Assembly (NCBI GenBank): GCA_900766005.1
Contig: CAAFTU010000099.1
Coordinates: 62,001 to 126,000 of the forward strand
Reading direction: 5' to 3'
DNA: 64,000 nucleotides
Source: an uncultured Bacteroides sp.
Lineage (GTDB): Bacteria; Bacteroidota; Bacteroidia; Bacteroidales; Bacteroidaceae
Shown here in pieces: positions 42,057 to 50,992 of the stretch. The stretch's first letter is position 1. Each line of letters opens with the position of its first letter. The translations under genes and the position numbers were made by a program. Below the pieces are notes generated by a model that saw nothing but the letters and a program-made list of their open reading frames with translations, made no database searches and had not been told where the DNA came from.

Positions 42057-42860
42057 TTATTTTTTGTATTTCAAGTTATATTTGATTACCATGTCAAGCA
42101 AAGAGATAGAAGAATCTTCCATTTCGCTTGTAAGAGCTTCAATCTTAGAAAGAATGTAGTTGTAGAATACCTGAAGGATCAAAGCTACGATCAAACCGAA
42201 GATAGTAGTAATCAAGGCAACTTTCATACCACCAGCAACAACTGTCGGAGAGATATCACCAACTTGTTGGATTTTATCAAATGCCTGCACCATACCGATT
42301 ACAGTACCCAAGAATCCGAGTGACGGAGCCATTGCGATGAACAATGTGATCCAAGAACATCCTTTTTCCAAGTAACCAGCTTGTACACCACCGTAAGATA
42401 CTACTGATTTTTCTACTACGTCGATACCTTGGTCAATTCTCATCAAACCTTGGTAGTAGATAGAAGCAATAGGACCTCTTGTGTTACGAGCGATGTCTTT
42501 AGCAGCTTCAACGTCACCTTTTTCCAAAGCAGCTTCGATAGATGCCATAAACTTCTTAGTGTTAATTTCAGCCAAGCTCAAATAGATGATACGTTCGATA
42601 CAGAAAGCCAAACCGATCACCAAAGCAACGGCTACCAAACTCATGAAAGATGCAGTACCTTCGATAAATTTCACTTTCAATTCTTTGTGAATACCACCTT
42701 CTTCAACAGCAGGAGCTTCAGCAGCGGGAGCAGCTTCTGCAGCAGGAGCTGCAGTTTGTTCAGTTTGTTCTGCAGCAGGAGCATCTTGAGCCTGAGCAAA
42801 TTGAATAGAGCCAAATGTAAAGGCACCAATCACAGCAACAATTGCAAATAACTTTTTCAT
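42057..42860 (-). CDS. exbB: MotA/TolQ/ExbB proton channel family protein
   Basis: A 267-residue ExbB with an N-terminal signal-like segment. An Ala/Glu/Pro-rich linker (about 22-58) follows, then three membrane helices. The family core is LEKGCSWITLFIAMAPSLGFLGTVIGMVQAFDKI and GMKVALITTIFGLIVALILQVFYNYI. It forms the proton channel pentamer with the ExbD dimer. It is the first gene of the exbB-X-exbD-exbD set. tonB lies 2.8 kb away in a separate unit. Confidence 0.93.
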   Translation of the reverse strand: MKKLFAIVAVIGAFTFGSIQFAQAQDAPAAEQTEQTAAPAAEAAPAAEAPAVEEGGIHKELKVKFIEGTASFMSLVAVALVIGLAFCIERIIYLSLAEINTKKFMASIEAALEKGDVEAAKDIARNTRGPIASIYYQGLMRIDQGIDVVEKSVVSYGGVQAGYLEKGCSWITLFIAMAPSLGFLGTVIGMVQAFDKIQQVGDISPTVVAGGMKVALITTIFGLIVALILQVFYNYILSKIEALTSEMEDSSISLLDMVIKYNLKYKK

Positions 42861-42930
42861 TGTGTGTCTAATTTTTAAGATTAATTAATTGATTATTATT
42901 GTTTTTACTTCTCGTTTCATATTCAATTTG

Positions 42931-43018
42931 CGGAGAGACGGGGATTCGAACCCCGGATACACTTTTGGTGTATACACGCTTTCCAGGCGTGCCTCTTCAA
43001 CCACTCGAGCACCTCTCC
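42931..43018 (-). tRNA. tRNA-Ser (anticodon GGA)
   Basis: An 88-nt class II tRNA. The acceptor stem is GGAGAGG with TCTCTCC (7 bp, one G-U), the anticodon loop is CTGGAAA giving anticodon GGA, a long variable arm follows, and the T-loop is GTTCGAATCC. The discriminator is G and CCA is not encoded. A -7 box lies 26 bp upstream. Confidence 0.97.
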
Positions 43019-43044
43019 TTTTGGTTTTCCTGCTTTTTCAGCTA

Positions 43045-43052
43045 CAAATGTA
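43045..43052 (-). promoter_or_regulatory. -7 box of tRNA-Ser (TACATTTG)
   Basis: A TAnnTTTG match on the minus strand 26 bp before the mature 5' end. Confidence 0.5.
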
Positions 43053-43135
43053 TCCTTTTTTTTCTTTTGTTGAAGCATTCTTCCTTTTTTATCTCGAATA
43101 AATACTGCAAATTAATATAATTTAAAACCTTTCCG

Positions 43136-43915
43136 CTATAAATTCCCTATTCCAAACAAATTTATAGCATTTTCGGAAGTCTTCTTCGACACATATTCAA
43201 CCGGCTGTTTATAGATTTCGGCCACTTTGACCAAAGTATCTTTCACGAATGCACTTTCGTTTCTTTTTCCCCGGTTGGGCACCGGAGCCAAGTAAGGGGA
43301 ATCAGTTTCCAACACGATTCGTTCCAGCGGCACCGACAATAAAGCTTCGGGAAGCGAAGATTTCTTAAAGGTCACCACACCATTAATTCCCATCTTGAAT
43401 CCGTCGAACTCCAGCAGTTTCTGCGCTTCCTCTGCCGTACCGATGAAACTGTGGAACACACCGGTAAGCGGAGTATTTTTATAAGGCAGCAACACCTTAT
43501 ATATATAGTCAAATGCTTCACGCGCATGAATGACAATAGGCAATTGATACTCAAGTGCCCATTCTATCTGACGTTCAAACACCAGCATCTGTTCTTTTAG
43601 GAATGTTTTATCCCAGTAAAGATCCAGTCCGATTTCACCAATCGCTATAAAGCGGCGCCCACTATCCAGGTGTTGCTTCACCACAGTCAGTTCTTGTTCG
43701 TAGGTTTCATTGACCGAAGTAGGATGCAACCCGACCATCGGATAACAATAACCGGCATACGTATCACACACCGCCAACAAGGAGTCAATCGTCGAACGAT
43801 CAATATTTGGCATAAATACAGCGGAAACACCAGCCGCCTGCGCACGCTCAATCACTTGAGGCAAATCGGAAGCAAACTCTTCCAGAAAAAGATGGGAATG
43901 AGTATCTATCAACAT
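43136..43915 (-). CDS. TatD-family metal-dependent hydrolase/DNase
   Basis: A 259-residue TIM-barrel hydrolase. Metal ligands are visible as DTHSHLF at the start, GEIGLDLYWDKT, VIHAREAFD, HSFIGT and LETDSPYLAPVPNRGKRN. E. coli TatD is a 3'-5' exonuclease acting in DNA repair and degradation, and the role here is inferred from the family. Its start codon lies inside the end of the upstream 238-residue gene (7-bp overlap), so the two are coupled. Confidence 0.92.
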   Translation of the reverse strand: MLIDTHSHLFLEEFASDLPQVIERAQAAGVSAVFMPNIDRSTIDSLLAVCDTYAGYCYPMVGLHPTSVNETYEQELTVVKQHLDSGRRFIAIGEIGLDLYWDKTFLKEQMLVFERQIEWALEYQLPIVIHAREAFDYIYKVLLPYKNTPLTGVFHSFIGTAEEAQKLLEFDGFKMGINGVVTFKKSSLPEALLSVPLERIVLETDSPYLAPVPNRGKRNESAFVKDTLVKVAEIYKQPVEYVSKKTSENAINLFGIGNL

Positions 43916-44625
43916 ATTTTTTTGCTTTCTTCTTTCTTTTTTTCACTCGATCGATAATAATAAACCAGGCCATAAGACCGACACAAATCCAAACGGGATT
44001 CGTTGGGCGTAACGTTTTGAAAATTTGCTTCTACCTGATTCCATATATTCAGAATAAGTTCGTCGGCACGCTTTCGCATGGCAGTCAGTTTCTCCAGGCT
44101 ACGCGCCGTCAGTGTCTGAAAGTTCCTCTGCCGCTCATAGCTGTCTACAAACTGATCGTAGTACACCTTCACACGGGCAATATTAGGATTATAAATAGGA
44201 ACACCGCCCTGTACCTTTCTGCGCTCTTCCCCCTCAATGACCTTCCTCCCCCACTCCACCAATGCCGCTTCATTCTGCAGATCGGGAACCGCATTGGAAA
44301 CAGGCAGCCTATACAGTTCCTTCGCAGCTGATTTTATCTCCTCACGGACAACTGCCATATTCAGCACCTGAATAAAATGAGAAACATAAAGACGGGCCAT
44401 TTTCACATTCTGCTGATGTTTCTTGGCAGCCCGCACCTGATTTGCATAGCATTGAGCATAATAAGCCTGAGCCGGTTCAAATTTCTGTAAAAAAGCACGT
44501 GCTTCAAACAACGTATTGTATGCTATGGGCACTTGCCCGTCATGATACAAGTCTCCTCTTTCGACCGCTGTCTTTAGCGCTCGAATCCGGGCCTGATCGG
44601 TATTGGGAAGTCGTCTGTAAGGCAT
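43909..44625 (-). CDS. Conserved helical protein, unknown function
   Basis: A 238-residue soluble protein, predicted almost all helical, with no signal peptide. Segments such as YNTLFEARAFLQKFEPAQAYYAQCYANQ look like a TPR-type helical pair. The rest does not match a family I recognise. The C-terminal tail is Lys/Glu-rich. It lies between the prenyl synthase and TatD genes, 15 bp from the former and overlapping the latter. Possible alternatives are a TPR scaffold or a structural protein. Confidence 0.75.
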   Translation of the reverse strand: MPYRRLPNTDQARIRALKTAVERGDLYHDGQVPIAYNTLFEARAFLQKFEPAQAYYAQCYANQVRAAKKHQQNVKMARLYVSHFIQVLNMAVVREEIKSAAKELYRLPVSNAVPDLQNEAALVEWGRKVIEGEERRKVQGGVPIYNPNIARVKVYYDQFVDSYERQRNFQTLTARSLEKLTAMRKRADELILNIWNQVEANFQNVTPNESRLDLCRSYGLVYYYRSSEKKKEESKKIC

Positions 44626-44640
44626 GAAGCAAGAACGGGA

Positions 44641-45615
44641 TTACACTTCGCGGTACATCAGCTGGTTGACCAGATTCTTCAATTCATTTTTCCGGTCCTC
44701 GGCCACAGCAACTGACGCCAGACTTTCCATGGCCAATGCATAATACTCATGCATCTTCTTCTCGCAGATACAGCGGATATCCAGTTGGTTGTAAATATCT
44801 GTCACAGCTGCTATTTTCTCTTCCGGCCGATAGTTCTCTGCTTCCAGCCAACGATTCAGTTCTTTTTTCTGTGCATCGTCGGCACACTGCAAAGCCTTAA
44901 TCAACATATAAGTCTTCTTGTTGCAGAGAATATCTCCGCCAATTTTCTTTCCGAACACTTTCGGGTCACCGTATACATCCAGCAAATCATCCTGCAATTG
45001 GAAAGAAATTCCTATCTGCACACCGAAGTCGTATAGACGAGCCATATCCTCGTCCGAAGCACCCGCCAACAAAGCACCCGTTTTCAGACTGGCAGCCAGA
45101 AGCACAGCTGTCTTCAAGCGAATCATTTCAATATACTCCTCTTCCGACACATCGTCACGCGACTCAAATTCAATATCCAGTTGCTGCCCTTCACAGATTT
45201 CCAAGGCTGTCATGCTAAACAAATCCATCACAGCCCGAATAGAATCTGCATCACAGCCCAACATATACCGGAATGCTAAAATCAACATGGCATCACCGGA
45301 AAGAATGGCAGCATTGTCATTCCACACCTTATGCACAGTCGGCTTTCCGCGACGCATATCCGAGCGGTCCATCACATCATCGTGCAACAACGTATGATTA
45401 TGATACACCTCAATCCCCATGGCCGGTCCGTAGATAGAAGACACTTCCTCCTTGTAAAGATTGTAAGCCATCAGCATCAACACAGGACGCAACCGCTTTC
45501 CACCCAACGAAAGCACATATTCGATAGGAGCATAAAGCCCCTTAGGATCACGTGAAAACTGATTTTCTGATATATAACTGTTTATTTTTTCTAATAATTG
45601 AGAAGCTGTATACAT
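44641..45615 (-). CDS. Trans-polyprenyl diphosphate synthase
   Basis: A 324-residue enzyme that elongates allylic diphosphates with IPP. The first aspartate-rich motif is LLHDDVMDRSDMRRGKPTVH and the second is QLQDDLLDVYGDP. GGKRLRPVLMLMAY is the IPP-binding loop. Chain length cannot be decided by eye. It may feed menaquinone (menA at 19.6 kb) or undecaprenyl precursors. It heads the three-gene unit with the 238-residue gene and tatD. Confidence 0.93.
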   Translation of the reverse strand: MYTASQLLEKINSYISENQFSRDPKGLYAPIEYVLSLGGKRLRPVLMLMAYNLYKEEVSSIYGPAMGIEVYHNHTLLHDDVMDRSDMRRGKPTVHKVWNDNAAILSGDAMLILAFRYMLGCDADSIRAVMDLFSMTALEICEGQQLDIEFESRDDVSEEEYIEMIRLKTAVLLAASLKTGALLAGASDEDMARLYDFGVQIGISFQLQDDLLDVYGDPKVFGKKIGGDILCNKKTYMLIKALQCADDAQKKELNRWLEAENYRPEEKIAAVTDIYNQLDIRCICEKKMHEYYALAMESLASVAVAEDRKNELKNLVNQLMYREV

Positions 45616-45640
45616 GACGGATGAAAGAGATAAAATGAAA

Positions 45641-45664
45641 AGAGGCTGCCCGGAAGCAGCCTCT
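45641..45664 (-). terminator. Terminator after tonB
   Basis: A perfect 9-bp G/C-rich stem (45641-45649 with 45656-45664) is followed, on the minus strand, by TTTTCATTTTA. It separates tonB from the prenyl synthase gene. Confidence 0.8.
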
Positions 45665-45684
45665 ACAAATAATAAAGTTACAAA

Positions 45685-46368
45685 TTACTGCAGTCTAAAC
45701 ATTACAGGAACTGTATATTTTACACGTACTGGTTTACCACGCTGCATACCCGGTTTCCATTTCGGCATGGAGTTAATCACACGGAGTGCTTCTTTATCCA
45801 AGTACGGGTCAACGCTACGTACAACCTTAGCATCTACGATACTACCGTCCTTGTTAACAACGAACTGTACGATAACACGACCTTGAGTACCGTTTTCCTG
45901 AGCGATAGTCGGGTATTTGATATTCTTAGCCAAATACTGCATCAAAGCAGCCTGACCACCGGGGAATTCCGGCATGTTTTCTACCACTTCGAAGATTGTC
46001 TGTTCTTCCGGTTCTTCTTCAACCACCTGTACAGGAACGTATTTTACTTCTACCGGAGCAACGTTATCTTCATTGATAATGGTTGTTTCGTCTTCGATTT
46101 CTGTTTGATCGTCAACAATCTCCAACAATTCAGCCACCTTCGGAGCCTCTGGTGGGGGTGGAGCTGCCTGTTCAGGGGTTTCAGTAATAGGAATGATTTC
46201 CTCTTCAAACACGACATCAGTTACAGCTTGAGTCATATCAATTTTCACATCACGGTGACTCCATTCGAAGGCAACGAACATGAAAGCCAATACAACCACG
46301 TAACCGATGAGCAGCCATGTAGACTTCTTGCCTTCCAAGTCCGCTTTGGGTGATTTTTTAACTTCCAT
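45685..46368 (-). CDS. tonB: TonB energy-transducing protein
   Basis: A 227-residue TonB. One membrane helix near 18-38 (WLLIGYVVVLAFMFVAFEWS) is followed by a Pro/Glu-rich periplasmic spacer (TPEQAAPPPPEAPK) and the C-terminal TonB domain (GRVIVQFVVNKDGSIVDAKVVRSVDPYLDKEALRVINSMPKWKPG). It transmits energy from ExbB/ExbD to SusC-type and other TonB-dependent transporters. It is a single-gene unit with its own promoter and terminator. Confidence 0.95.
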   Translation of the reverse strand: MEVKKSPKADLEGKKSTWLLIGYVVVLAFMFVAFEWSHRDVKIDMTQAVTDVVFEEEIIPITETPEQAAPPPPEAPKVAELLEIVDDQTEIEDETTIINEDNVAPVEVKYVPVQVVEEEPEEQTIFEVVENMPEFPGGQAALMQYLAKNIKYPTIAQENGTQGRVIVQFVVNKDGSIVDAKVVRSVDPYLDKEALRVINSMPKWKPGMQRGKPVRVKYTVPVMFRLQ

Positions 46369-46435
46369 AAAATTAATTAATATAATGATTAATAAAAAAG
46401 TGTCTTCCTTATACGCACTATGCTATGTGCTGTGG

Positions 46436-46443
46436 CAAATATA
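46436..46443 (-). promoter_or_regulatory. -7 box of tonB (TATATTTG)
   Basis: A TAnnTTTG match on the minus strand 67 bp before the tonB ATG. The leader 46369-46435 has no obvious structure. Confidence 0.45.
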
Positions 46444-46569
46444 GAGCTTTTTCGGTGAATGCCTCTCTTCCTGAAACTTCTTTTTCTTCGTTTTTTAACT
46501 TTTTTAATCCTTTCAAGGCAACCTCACTCGTTTTATGTCCAAAAGCATGGTCCATTTTCAAAATAAATG

Positions 46570-46577
46570 TATCTTTG
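46570..46577 (+). promoter_or_regulatory. -7 box of cmk-ispH (TATCTTTG)
   Basis: An exact consensus match 24 bp before the cmk ATG. Confidence 0.55.
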
Positions 46578-46601
46578 GCGAATAAATAAGATAATCTGAG
46601 C

Positions 46602-47288
46602 ATGAAAAAAATAGTTATAGCAATCGACGGTTTTTCCTCTTGCGGAAAAAGTACCATGGCAAAAGACCTTGCCCGTGAAATTGGATATATTTACATTGAC
46701 AGCGGAGCGATGTATCGGGCTGTTACCTTATTTAGTATAAAAAAGGGGATCTTCGGTCCCGAAGGCATCGATGCTGAAAGACTGAGAAAGGAAATCGGCA
46801 ACATACACATCTCATTCCGCTTAAATCCTGAAACAGGTCGGCCAGACACCTACCTGAACGACGAAAATGTGGAAAACCAGATCCGCACCATGGAAGTGTC
46901 TTCCAAGGTGAGCCCCATCAGTGCACTCGATTTCGTACGGGAAGCCATGGTGGCACAACAGCAAGCGATGGGAGTGGAAAAAGGTATCGTAATGGACGGC
47001 AGAGATATCGGTACAACCGTATTTCCTCAAGCCGAACTGAAGATATTCGTCACTGCTTCGGCCGAGATCCGTGCTCAACGCCGCTACGACGAACTGAAAG
47101 CCAAAGGACAGGAAGCCAGTTTCGATGAAATTCTGGAAAACGTAAAGCAACGCGACTACATCGATCAGAACAGGGAAGTAAGCCCACTGCGAAAGGCAGA
47201 TGACGCGCTTCTTTTAGACAACAGCCACCTGACTATCGAAGAACAGAAAGTTTGGTTGTTCGACCAGTTCAACCGCGTGACTCGATAA
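46602..47288 (+). CDS. cmk: Cytidylate kinase
   Basis: A 228-residue kinase phosphorylating CMP and dCMP. The P-loop GFSSCGKS is at residues 10-17. YIDSGAMYRAVTLF is the CMP-binding stretch, and VMDGRDIGTTVFPQAELKIFVTASAEIRAQRRYDEL is the conserved core. It is followed after 30 bp by ispH, a pairing found in many Bacteroidetes. Confidence 0.96.
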   Translation: MKKIVIAIDGFSSCGKSTMAKDLAREIGYIYIDSGAMYRAVTLFSIKKGIFGPEGIDAERLRKEIGNIHISFRLNPETGRPDTYLNDENVENQIRTMEVSSKVSPISALDFVREAMVAQQQAMGVEKGIVMDGRDIGTTVFPQAELKIFVTASAEIRAQRRYDELKAKGQEASFDEILENVKQRDYIDQNREVSPLRKADDALLLDNSHLTIEEQKVWLFDQFNRVTR

Positions 47289-47318
47289 GCCATCTTCCAC
47301 AGTAAAGCCACATTCTTT

Positions 47319-48197
47319 ATGATAAAGGTAGAGATAAATGAAAGTTCCGGATTTTGCTTTGGCGTGGTTACCGCCATACACAAAGCCGAAGAAGAACTGA
47401 GTAAAGGAGAACCCCTATACTGCCTGGGTGACATTGTGCACAACAGCCGGGAAGTGGAGCGGCTCAAAGCAATGGGGCTAATCACCATCAACCATGATGA
47501 ATTCAAGCAACTGCGCAATGTAAAAGTTCTGCTCCGCGCCCACGGAGAGCCCCCGCAGACCTATCAGATTGCCAAGGAAAACAACATTGAAATCATCGAT
47601 GCCACTTGTCCGGTAGTGCTCCGACTGCAGAAACGAATCAAGCAGGAGTTTCTCAAGGAGAGCCAACGGGAAAAACAAATAGTCATCTATGGCAAGAACG
47701 GCCATGCCGAAGTGTTGGGTCTGGTAGGCCAGACAGAAGGAAAAGCCATTGTCATTGAAAAAGCAGCCGAAGCACCGAAGCTGGATTTAAGCAAGGACAT
47801 CCGTCTGTTTTCACAAACCACCAAATCGCTCGACGAGTTTCAGGAGATTGTAGCCTACATCAAAGAACACATTTCCTCCGATACCACGTTCGAATACTAC
47901 GACACCATTTGCCGGCAAGTGGCCAACCGCATGCCCAAGTTAAGAGAGTTTGCGGCGGCACATGACCTGATATTCTTCGTCAGCGGTAAAAAGAGTTCGA
48001 ACGGAAAAATGTTATTCGACGAATGCCTAAAGGTTAATAAGAATTCACATTTAATTGATAGCGAACAAGAGATTGATGCCTCTTTATTGCAAGAAGTACA
48101 CTCTATAGGGGTGTGTGGAGCCACTTCCACTCCCAAATGGCTGATGGAAAACGTTCAAAAACAAATTCAAAGACTGTTAGAAAACAAAAACAAATAG
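47319..48197 (+). CDS. ispH: 4-Hydroxy-3-methylbut-2-enyl diphosphate reductase
   Basis: A 292-residue iron-sulfur enzyme for the last MEP-pathway step, making IPP and DMAPP from HMBPP. The three cluster cysteines are present: Cys13 in SSGFCFGVV, one in DATCPVV, and one in VCGATSTPKWL. The HNSREVERL and RAHGEPP motifs bind substrate. Length is normal. dxr of the same pathway is at 10.9 kb. Confidence 0.96.
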   Translation: MIKVEINESSGFCFGVVTAIHKAEEELSKGEPLYCLGDIVHNSREVERLKAMGLITINHDEFKQLRNVKVLLRAHGEPPQTYQIAKENNIEIIDATCPVVLRLQKRIKQEFLKESQREKQIVIYGKNGHAEVLGLVGQTEGKAIVIEKAAEAPKLDLSKDIRLFSQTTKSLDEFQEIVAYIKEHISSDTTFEYYDTICRQVANRMPKLREFAAAHDLIFFVSGKKSSNGKMLFDECLKVNKNSHLIDSEQEIDASLLQEVHSIGVCGATSTPKWLMENVQKQIQRLLENKNK

Positions 48198-48240
48198 CAA
48201 TAAATAGAAAGTAGTAGGTTACTTTTTGAGTTTTTTAGCG

Positions 48241-48248
48241 TACATTTG
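48241..48248 (+). promoter_or_regulatory. -7 box of pfkA (TACATTTG)
   Basis: A TAnnTTTG match 32 bp before the pfkA ATG. A TTTG at 48225-48228 is closer than the usual -33 spacing. Confidence 0.5.
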
Positions 48249-48280
48249 TGACATTAATTAATTAACGAATAGATTGAGTT

Positions 48281-49261
48281 ATGGGAATCGTGAAATGTAT
48301 CGGAATCTTGACCTCAGGAGGCGATGCTCCAGGTATGAACGCTGCGATACGCGCAGTGACACGTGCAGCTATTTATAATGGATTGCAGGTAAAAGGTATA
48401 TATAGAGGATACAAAGGTCTGGTAACAGGTGAAATAAAAGAATTCAAAAGCCAAAACGTAAGCAATATCATCCAGATGGGTGGTACGATTTTAAAAACAG
48501 CTCGCTGTAAGGAATTCAAAACCCCGGAAGGCCGCCAGCTGGCATACGACAACATGAAAAAAGAAGGTATCGATGCCTTGGTAGTTATCGGAGGAGACGG
48601 TTCACTGACCGGTGCACGTATCTTCGCACAGGAATTTGATATTCCTTGCATCGGATTGCCCGGCACCATCGACAACGACCTTTACGGTACAGACACCACC
48701 ATTGGTTACGACACTGCCTTGAACACCATTCTCGATGCAGTAGATAAAATTCGTGATACAGCAACGTCACACGAACGTCTGTTCTTCGTTGAAGTCATGG
48801 GACGTGACGCTGGTTTCCTTGCTTTGAACGGAGCGATTGCTTCCGGAGCAGAAGCTGCTATCATCCCCGAATTCAGCACAGAAGTGGACCAGTTGGAAGA
48901 GTTCATCAAGAACGGATTCCGCAAATCTAAAAACAGTAGTATCGTACTGGTGGCCGAAAGCGAACTGACCGGTGGAGCTATGCACTACGCAGAACGTGTG
49001 AAGAACGAATATCCGGAATACGATGTACGCGTAACCATCTTAGGTCACTTGCAACGCGGTGGAAGTCCAACAGCCCACGACCGTATCTTAGCCAGCCGCT
49101 TGGGAGCAGCAGCCATTGATGCTATCATGGAAGACCAGCGCAACGTGATGATTGGTATCGAACATGATGAAATCGTGTATGTGCCTTTCAGCAAAGCCAT
49201 CAAGAACGACAAACCCATCAAGAAAGAACTGGTAGGTGTATTGAAAGCACTTTCTATCTAA
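48281..49261 (+). CDS. pfkA: 6-Phosphofructokinase, ATP-type
   Basis: A 326-residue PfkA. The ATP/substrate motifs are ILTSGGDAPGMNAAIRAV, VVIGGDGSLTGA, LPGTIDNDLYGTDTTIGYDTAL and EVMGRDAGFLALNGAIASGAE. GGDGS, rather than GGDDT, points to ATP instead of pyrophosphate as phosphate donor. It catalyses the committed step of glycolysis and ends at a strong terminator. Confidence 0.97.
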   Translation: MGIVKCIGILTSGGDAPGMNAAIRAVTRAAIYNGLQVKGIYRGYKGLVTGEIKEFKSQNVSNIIQMGGTILKTARCKEFKTPEGRQLAYDNMKKEGIDALVVIGGDGSLTGARIFAQEFDIPCIGLPGTIDNDLYGTDTTIGYDTALNTILDAVDKIRDTATSHERLFFVEVMGRDAGFLALNGAIASGAEAAIIPEFSTEVDQLEEFIKNGFRKSKNSSIVLVAESELTGGAMHYAERVKNEYPEYDVRVTILGHLQRGGSPTAHDRILASRLGAAAIDAIMEDQRNVMIGIEHDEIVYVPFSKAIKNDKPIKKELVGVLKALSI

Positions 49262-49335
49262 AAAGTAAAAAAGAACAGAAAGCTACAAAGCTATTTATAA
49301 AAAGCATAAGGAATTCAACCATTCCTCTCATTCAT

Positions 49336-49376
49336 CAGTTCTGCTGCATATATCCTTGCAGCAGAACTGTTTTTTT
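49336..49376 (+). terminator. Intrinsic terminator after pfkA
   Basis: A perfect 13-bp stem (49336-49348 with 49357-49369) has an 8-nt loop and is followed by a run of Ts. Nothing else is seen between pfkA and the pseudogene at 49458. Confidence 0.92.
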
Positions 49377-49457
49377 AATCTGAACCTATCACCATTGTCT
49401 CCCTTTTAAAACAGGAACTAAAAAAAACCTCCCGACTATCGGAAACCGCTGTCCTAA

Positions 49458-50127
49458 TTACTCATTTTTAACAGCATCCAAAAGCCGCAGCAATTGGACA
49501 ATAGTCCGACTTAAGTTACGTAGGGCAGATACCGGTTGCATAGCTTCTTCCAATGATACAGGACCCGGCTGAATTGAAATTAATGAAGTAAATCGAGGAT
49601 AATCTCAATACCCGACTTTAACTCCCCGTTTAAAAAAGGCATCAGTCCTCCAGGCACACCACCAGCAGCACCAGCACCCGGTAAAAAAGCCATATCAACT
49701 CCTGTTTCCAAACTCAACACATGAGCATAGGAACGTAAGCCTTGGTCAAGAAAAGCAACTTGCTCGGCAGAGGCTCCCTTTTGCGGAGCATACACATACG
49801 CAGCGCCCTGCGGACCATACAACGGGTTTGCACATCACAGGCCAGCACAAAAGAAGAATCCTGCAAATCCTCCCGCAAAGAAGAAGTATCCAACCTGGCA
49901 ACACGATAAAGATTACCCAAAGGACCGTGTACCTGACATGTAAAACGATTGACCGGCAGACACTGCTCCACCGCTTTCAGCGTACCTTCTCCACCATCAG
50001 CAATCAAAAAAGCAGACACTTCACAAGCGGGCCACATCTGCCGTATGTTTCGAGTCAGATTTTCAGTTATTTCCTCTGCACTGACAGAACCTTTGAAAGA
50101 ATCAAAAGCTAATACTACTTTATTTAT
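49458..50127 (-). pseudogene. Glycerate kinase remnant (start lost, two deletions, frameshift)
   Basis: Fragments of a glycerate kinase are readable in order. The N terminus KVVLAFDSFKGSVSAEEI starts where an ATA codon (50125-50127) replaces the expected ATG. ADGGEGTLKAVEQ follows. After GPLGNLY about 100 residues are missing, including the GGSATNDGG motif. The frame resumes with SFVLACDV, then shifts by one base near 49830 to NPLYGPQGAAYVYAPQKGA. It runs to GIEIILDLLH and a stop at 49580. A further block of roughly 85 residues is missing before the C-terminal fragment SIQPGPVSLEEAMQP, ending at TAA 49458-49460. It lies 13 bp after the dehydrogenase gene. No product is expected. Confidence 0.88.
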
Positions 50128-50140
50128 TATCCTTTTCTAT

Positions 50141-50992
50141 TCAGTTCAACCAACGGGCAAGCAATTGTTCTGTATTTTTCCATAAAGGCTCCCTAAGCAC
50201 ATGATGCTTATACCTATCGGACAATTCCTTCCGCTTGTTACTGACATAAAGTTGCCCAGTCACCTGAGCCTCTTTCTCGTCAAGCAACAAACCGACAGCA
50301 GTTGATGCTCCCTGCCTCGGAGTACGGATAAAAGGTCTGAAGAAAACATCCGTCAAAGGGTCGAACCACTGGTGCATAGTAATAATATCAGTGGACACAA
50401 CACCAGGGTCAGCAGCAGTTACCGCTATTCCCTGCTCCCGAAGACGATCGGCCAATTCTATTGTAAACAGCAGCAAAGCCAGTTTTGTGTTACTATAAAT
50501 GGGAATTCTCCAAAAGTTTCCCACTTTTCCCCGGTAAAAGAAGTCCGGAAAATCGATACGTCCAATCACATACGTACAAGAAACCATATTAACCACACGA
50601 GTTCCCTTCTCCATAGCCGGAATCAATTTCCGGGTCAGCAAATAAGGTCCCAAGTAATTCACGCTCACAGTCCGTTCAAACCCGTCTTCCGTCACATGAT
50701 AACCCGTTTCCATCGTTCCGGCATTGTTCATCAACAACGAAATGGTAATCCGGCGTTCCAACACTCGGCAGGCAAAATCTACAACAGAACGCATGGAAGA
50801 CAAATCAATAGGTATAACCTCTATATTCTGATTTCCCGTATCCTCCATCAAACACCTTCTGATCAACTCAGCTTTTCTTGAATTATAGCAAGCCATAATC
50901 ACCCGATAACCAGCCTTAGCCACAGCGCGTGTGATTTCCGTTCCCATTCCTCCGTCTGCCCCGGTTATAATGGCCCATTTATTTTCATTCAT
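50141..50992 (-). CDS. Short-chain dehydrogenase, probable hydroxysteroid dehydrogenase
   Basis: A 283-residue classical SDR. The nucleotide loop is TGADGGMG (residues 10-17), the NNAG motif is at 89-92, and the catalytic set is Ser138, Tyr166 and Lys170 (YSNTK). Basic residues after the second strand (NSRK) favour NADP(H). The overall pattern is closest to the retinol dehydrogenase-like SDRs. Its ATG overlaps the reductase stop by 4 bases, so translation is coupled. With a steroid 5-alpha-reductase homologue and an ene-reductase upstream, a 3-hydroxysteroid (3-alpha or 3-beta) dehydrogenase role is inferred. Confidence 0.85.
   Translation of the reverse strand: MNENKWAIITGADGGMGTEITRAVAKAGYRVIMACYNSRKAELIRRCLMEDTGNQNIEVIPIDLSSMRSVVDFACRVLERRITISLLMNNAGTMETGYHVTEDGFERTVSVNYLGPYLLTRKLIPAMEKGTRVVNMVSCTYVIGRIDFPDFFYRGKVGNFWRIPIYSNTKLALLLFTIELADRLREQGIAVTAADPGVVSTDIITMHQWFDPLTDVFFRPFIRTPRQGASTAVGLLLDEKEAQVTGQLYVSNKRKELSDRYKHHVLREPLWKNTEQLLARWLN

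Noticed and set aside
42889..43120. Two overlapping short ORFs on the plus strand with the string GDGDSNPGYT/TGIRTPDT
   Set aside because: They are the antisense reading of tRNA-Ser(GGA), a common false gene.
49580..50037. Two separate small genes on the minus strand
   Set aside because: Both are in-order fragments of one glycerate kinase, with the downstream C-terminal piece in another frame.
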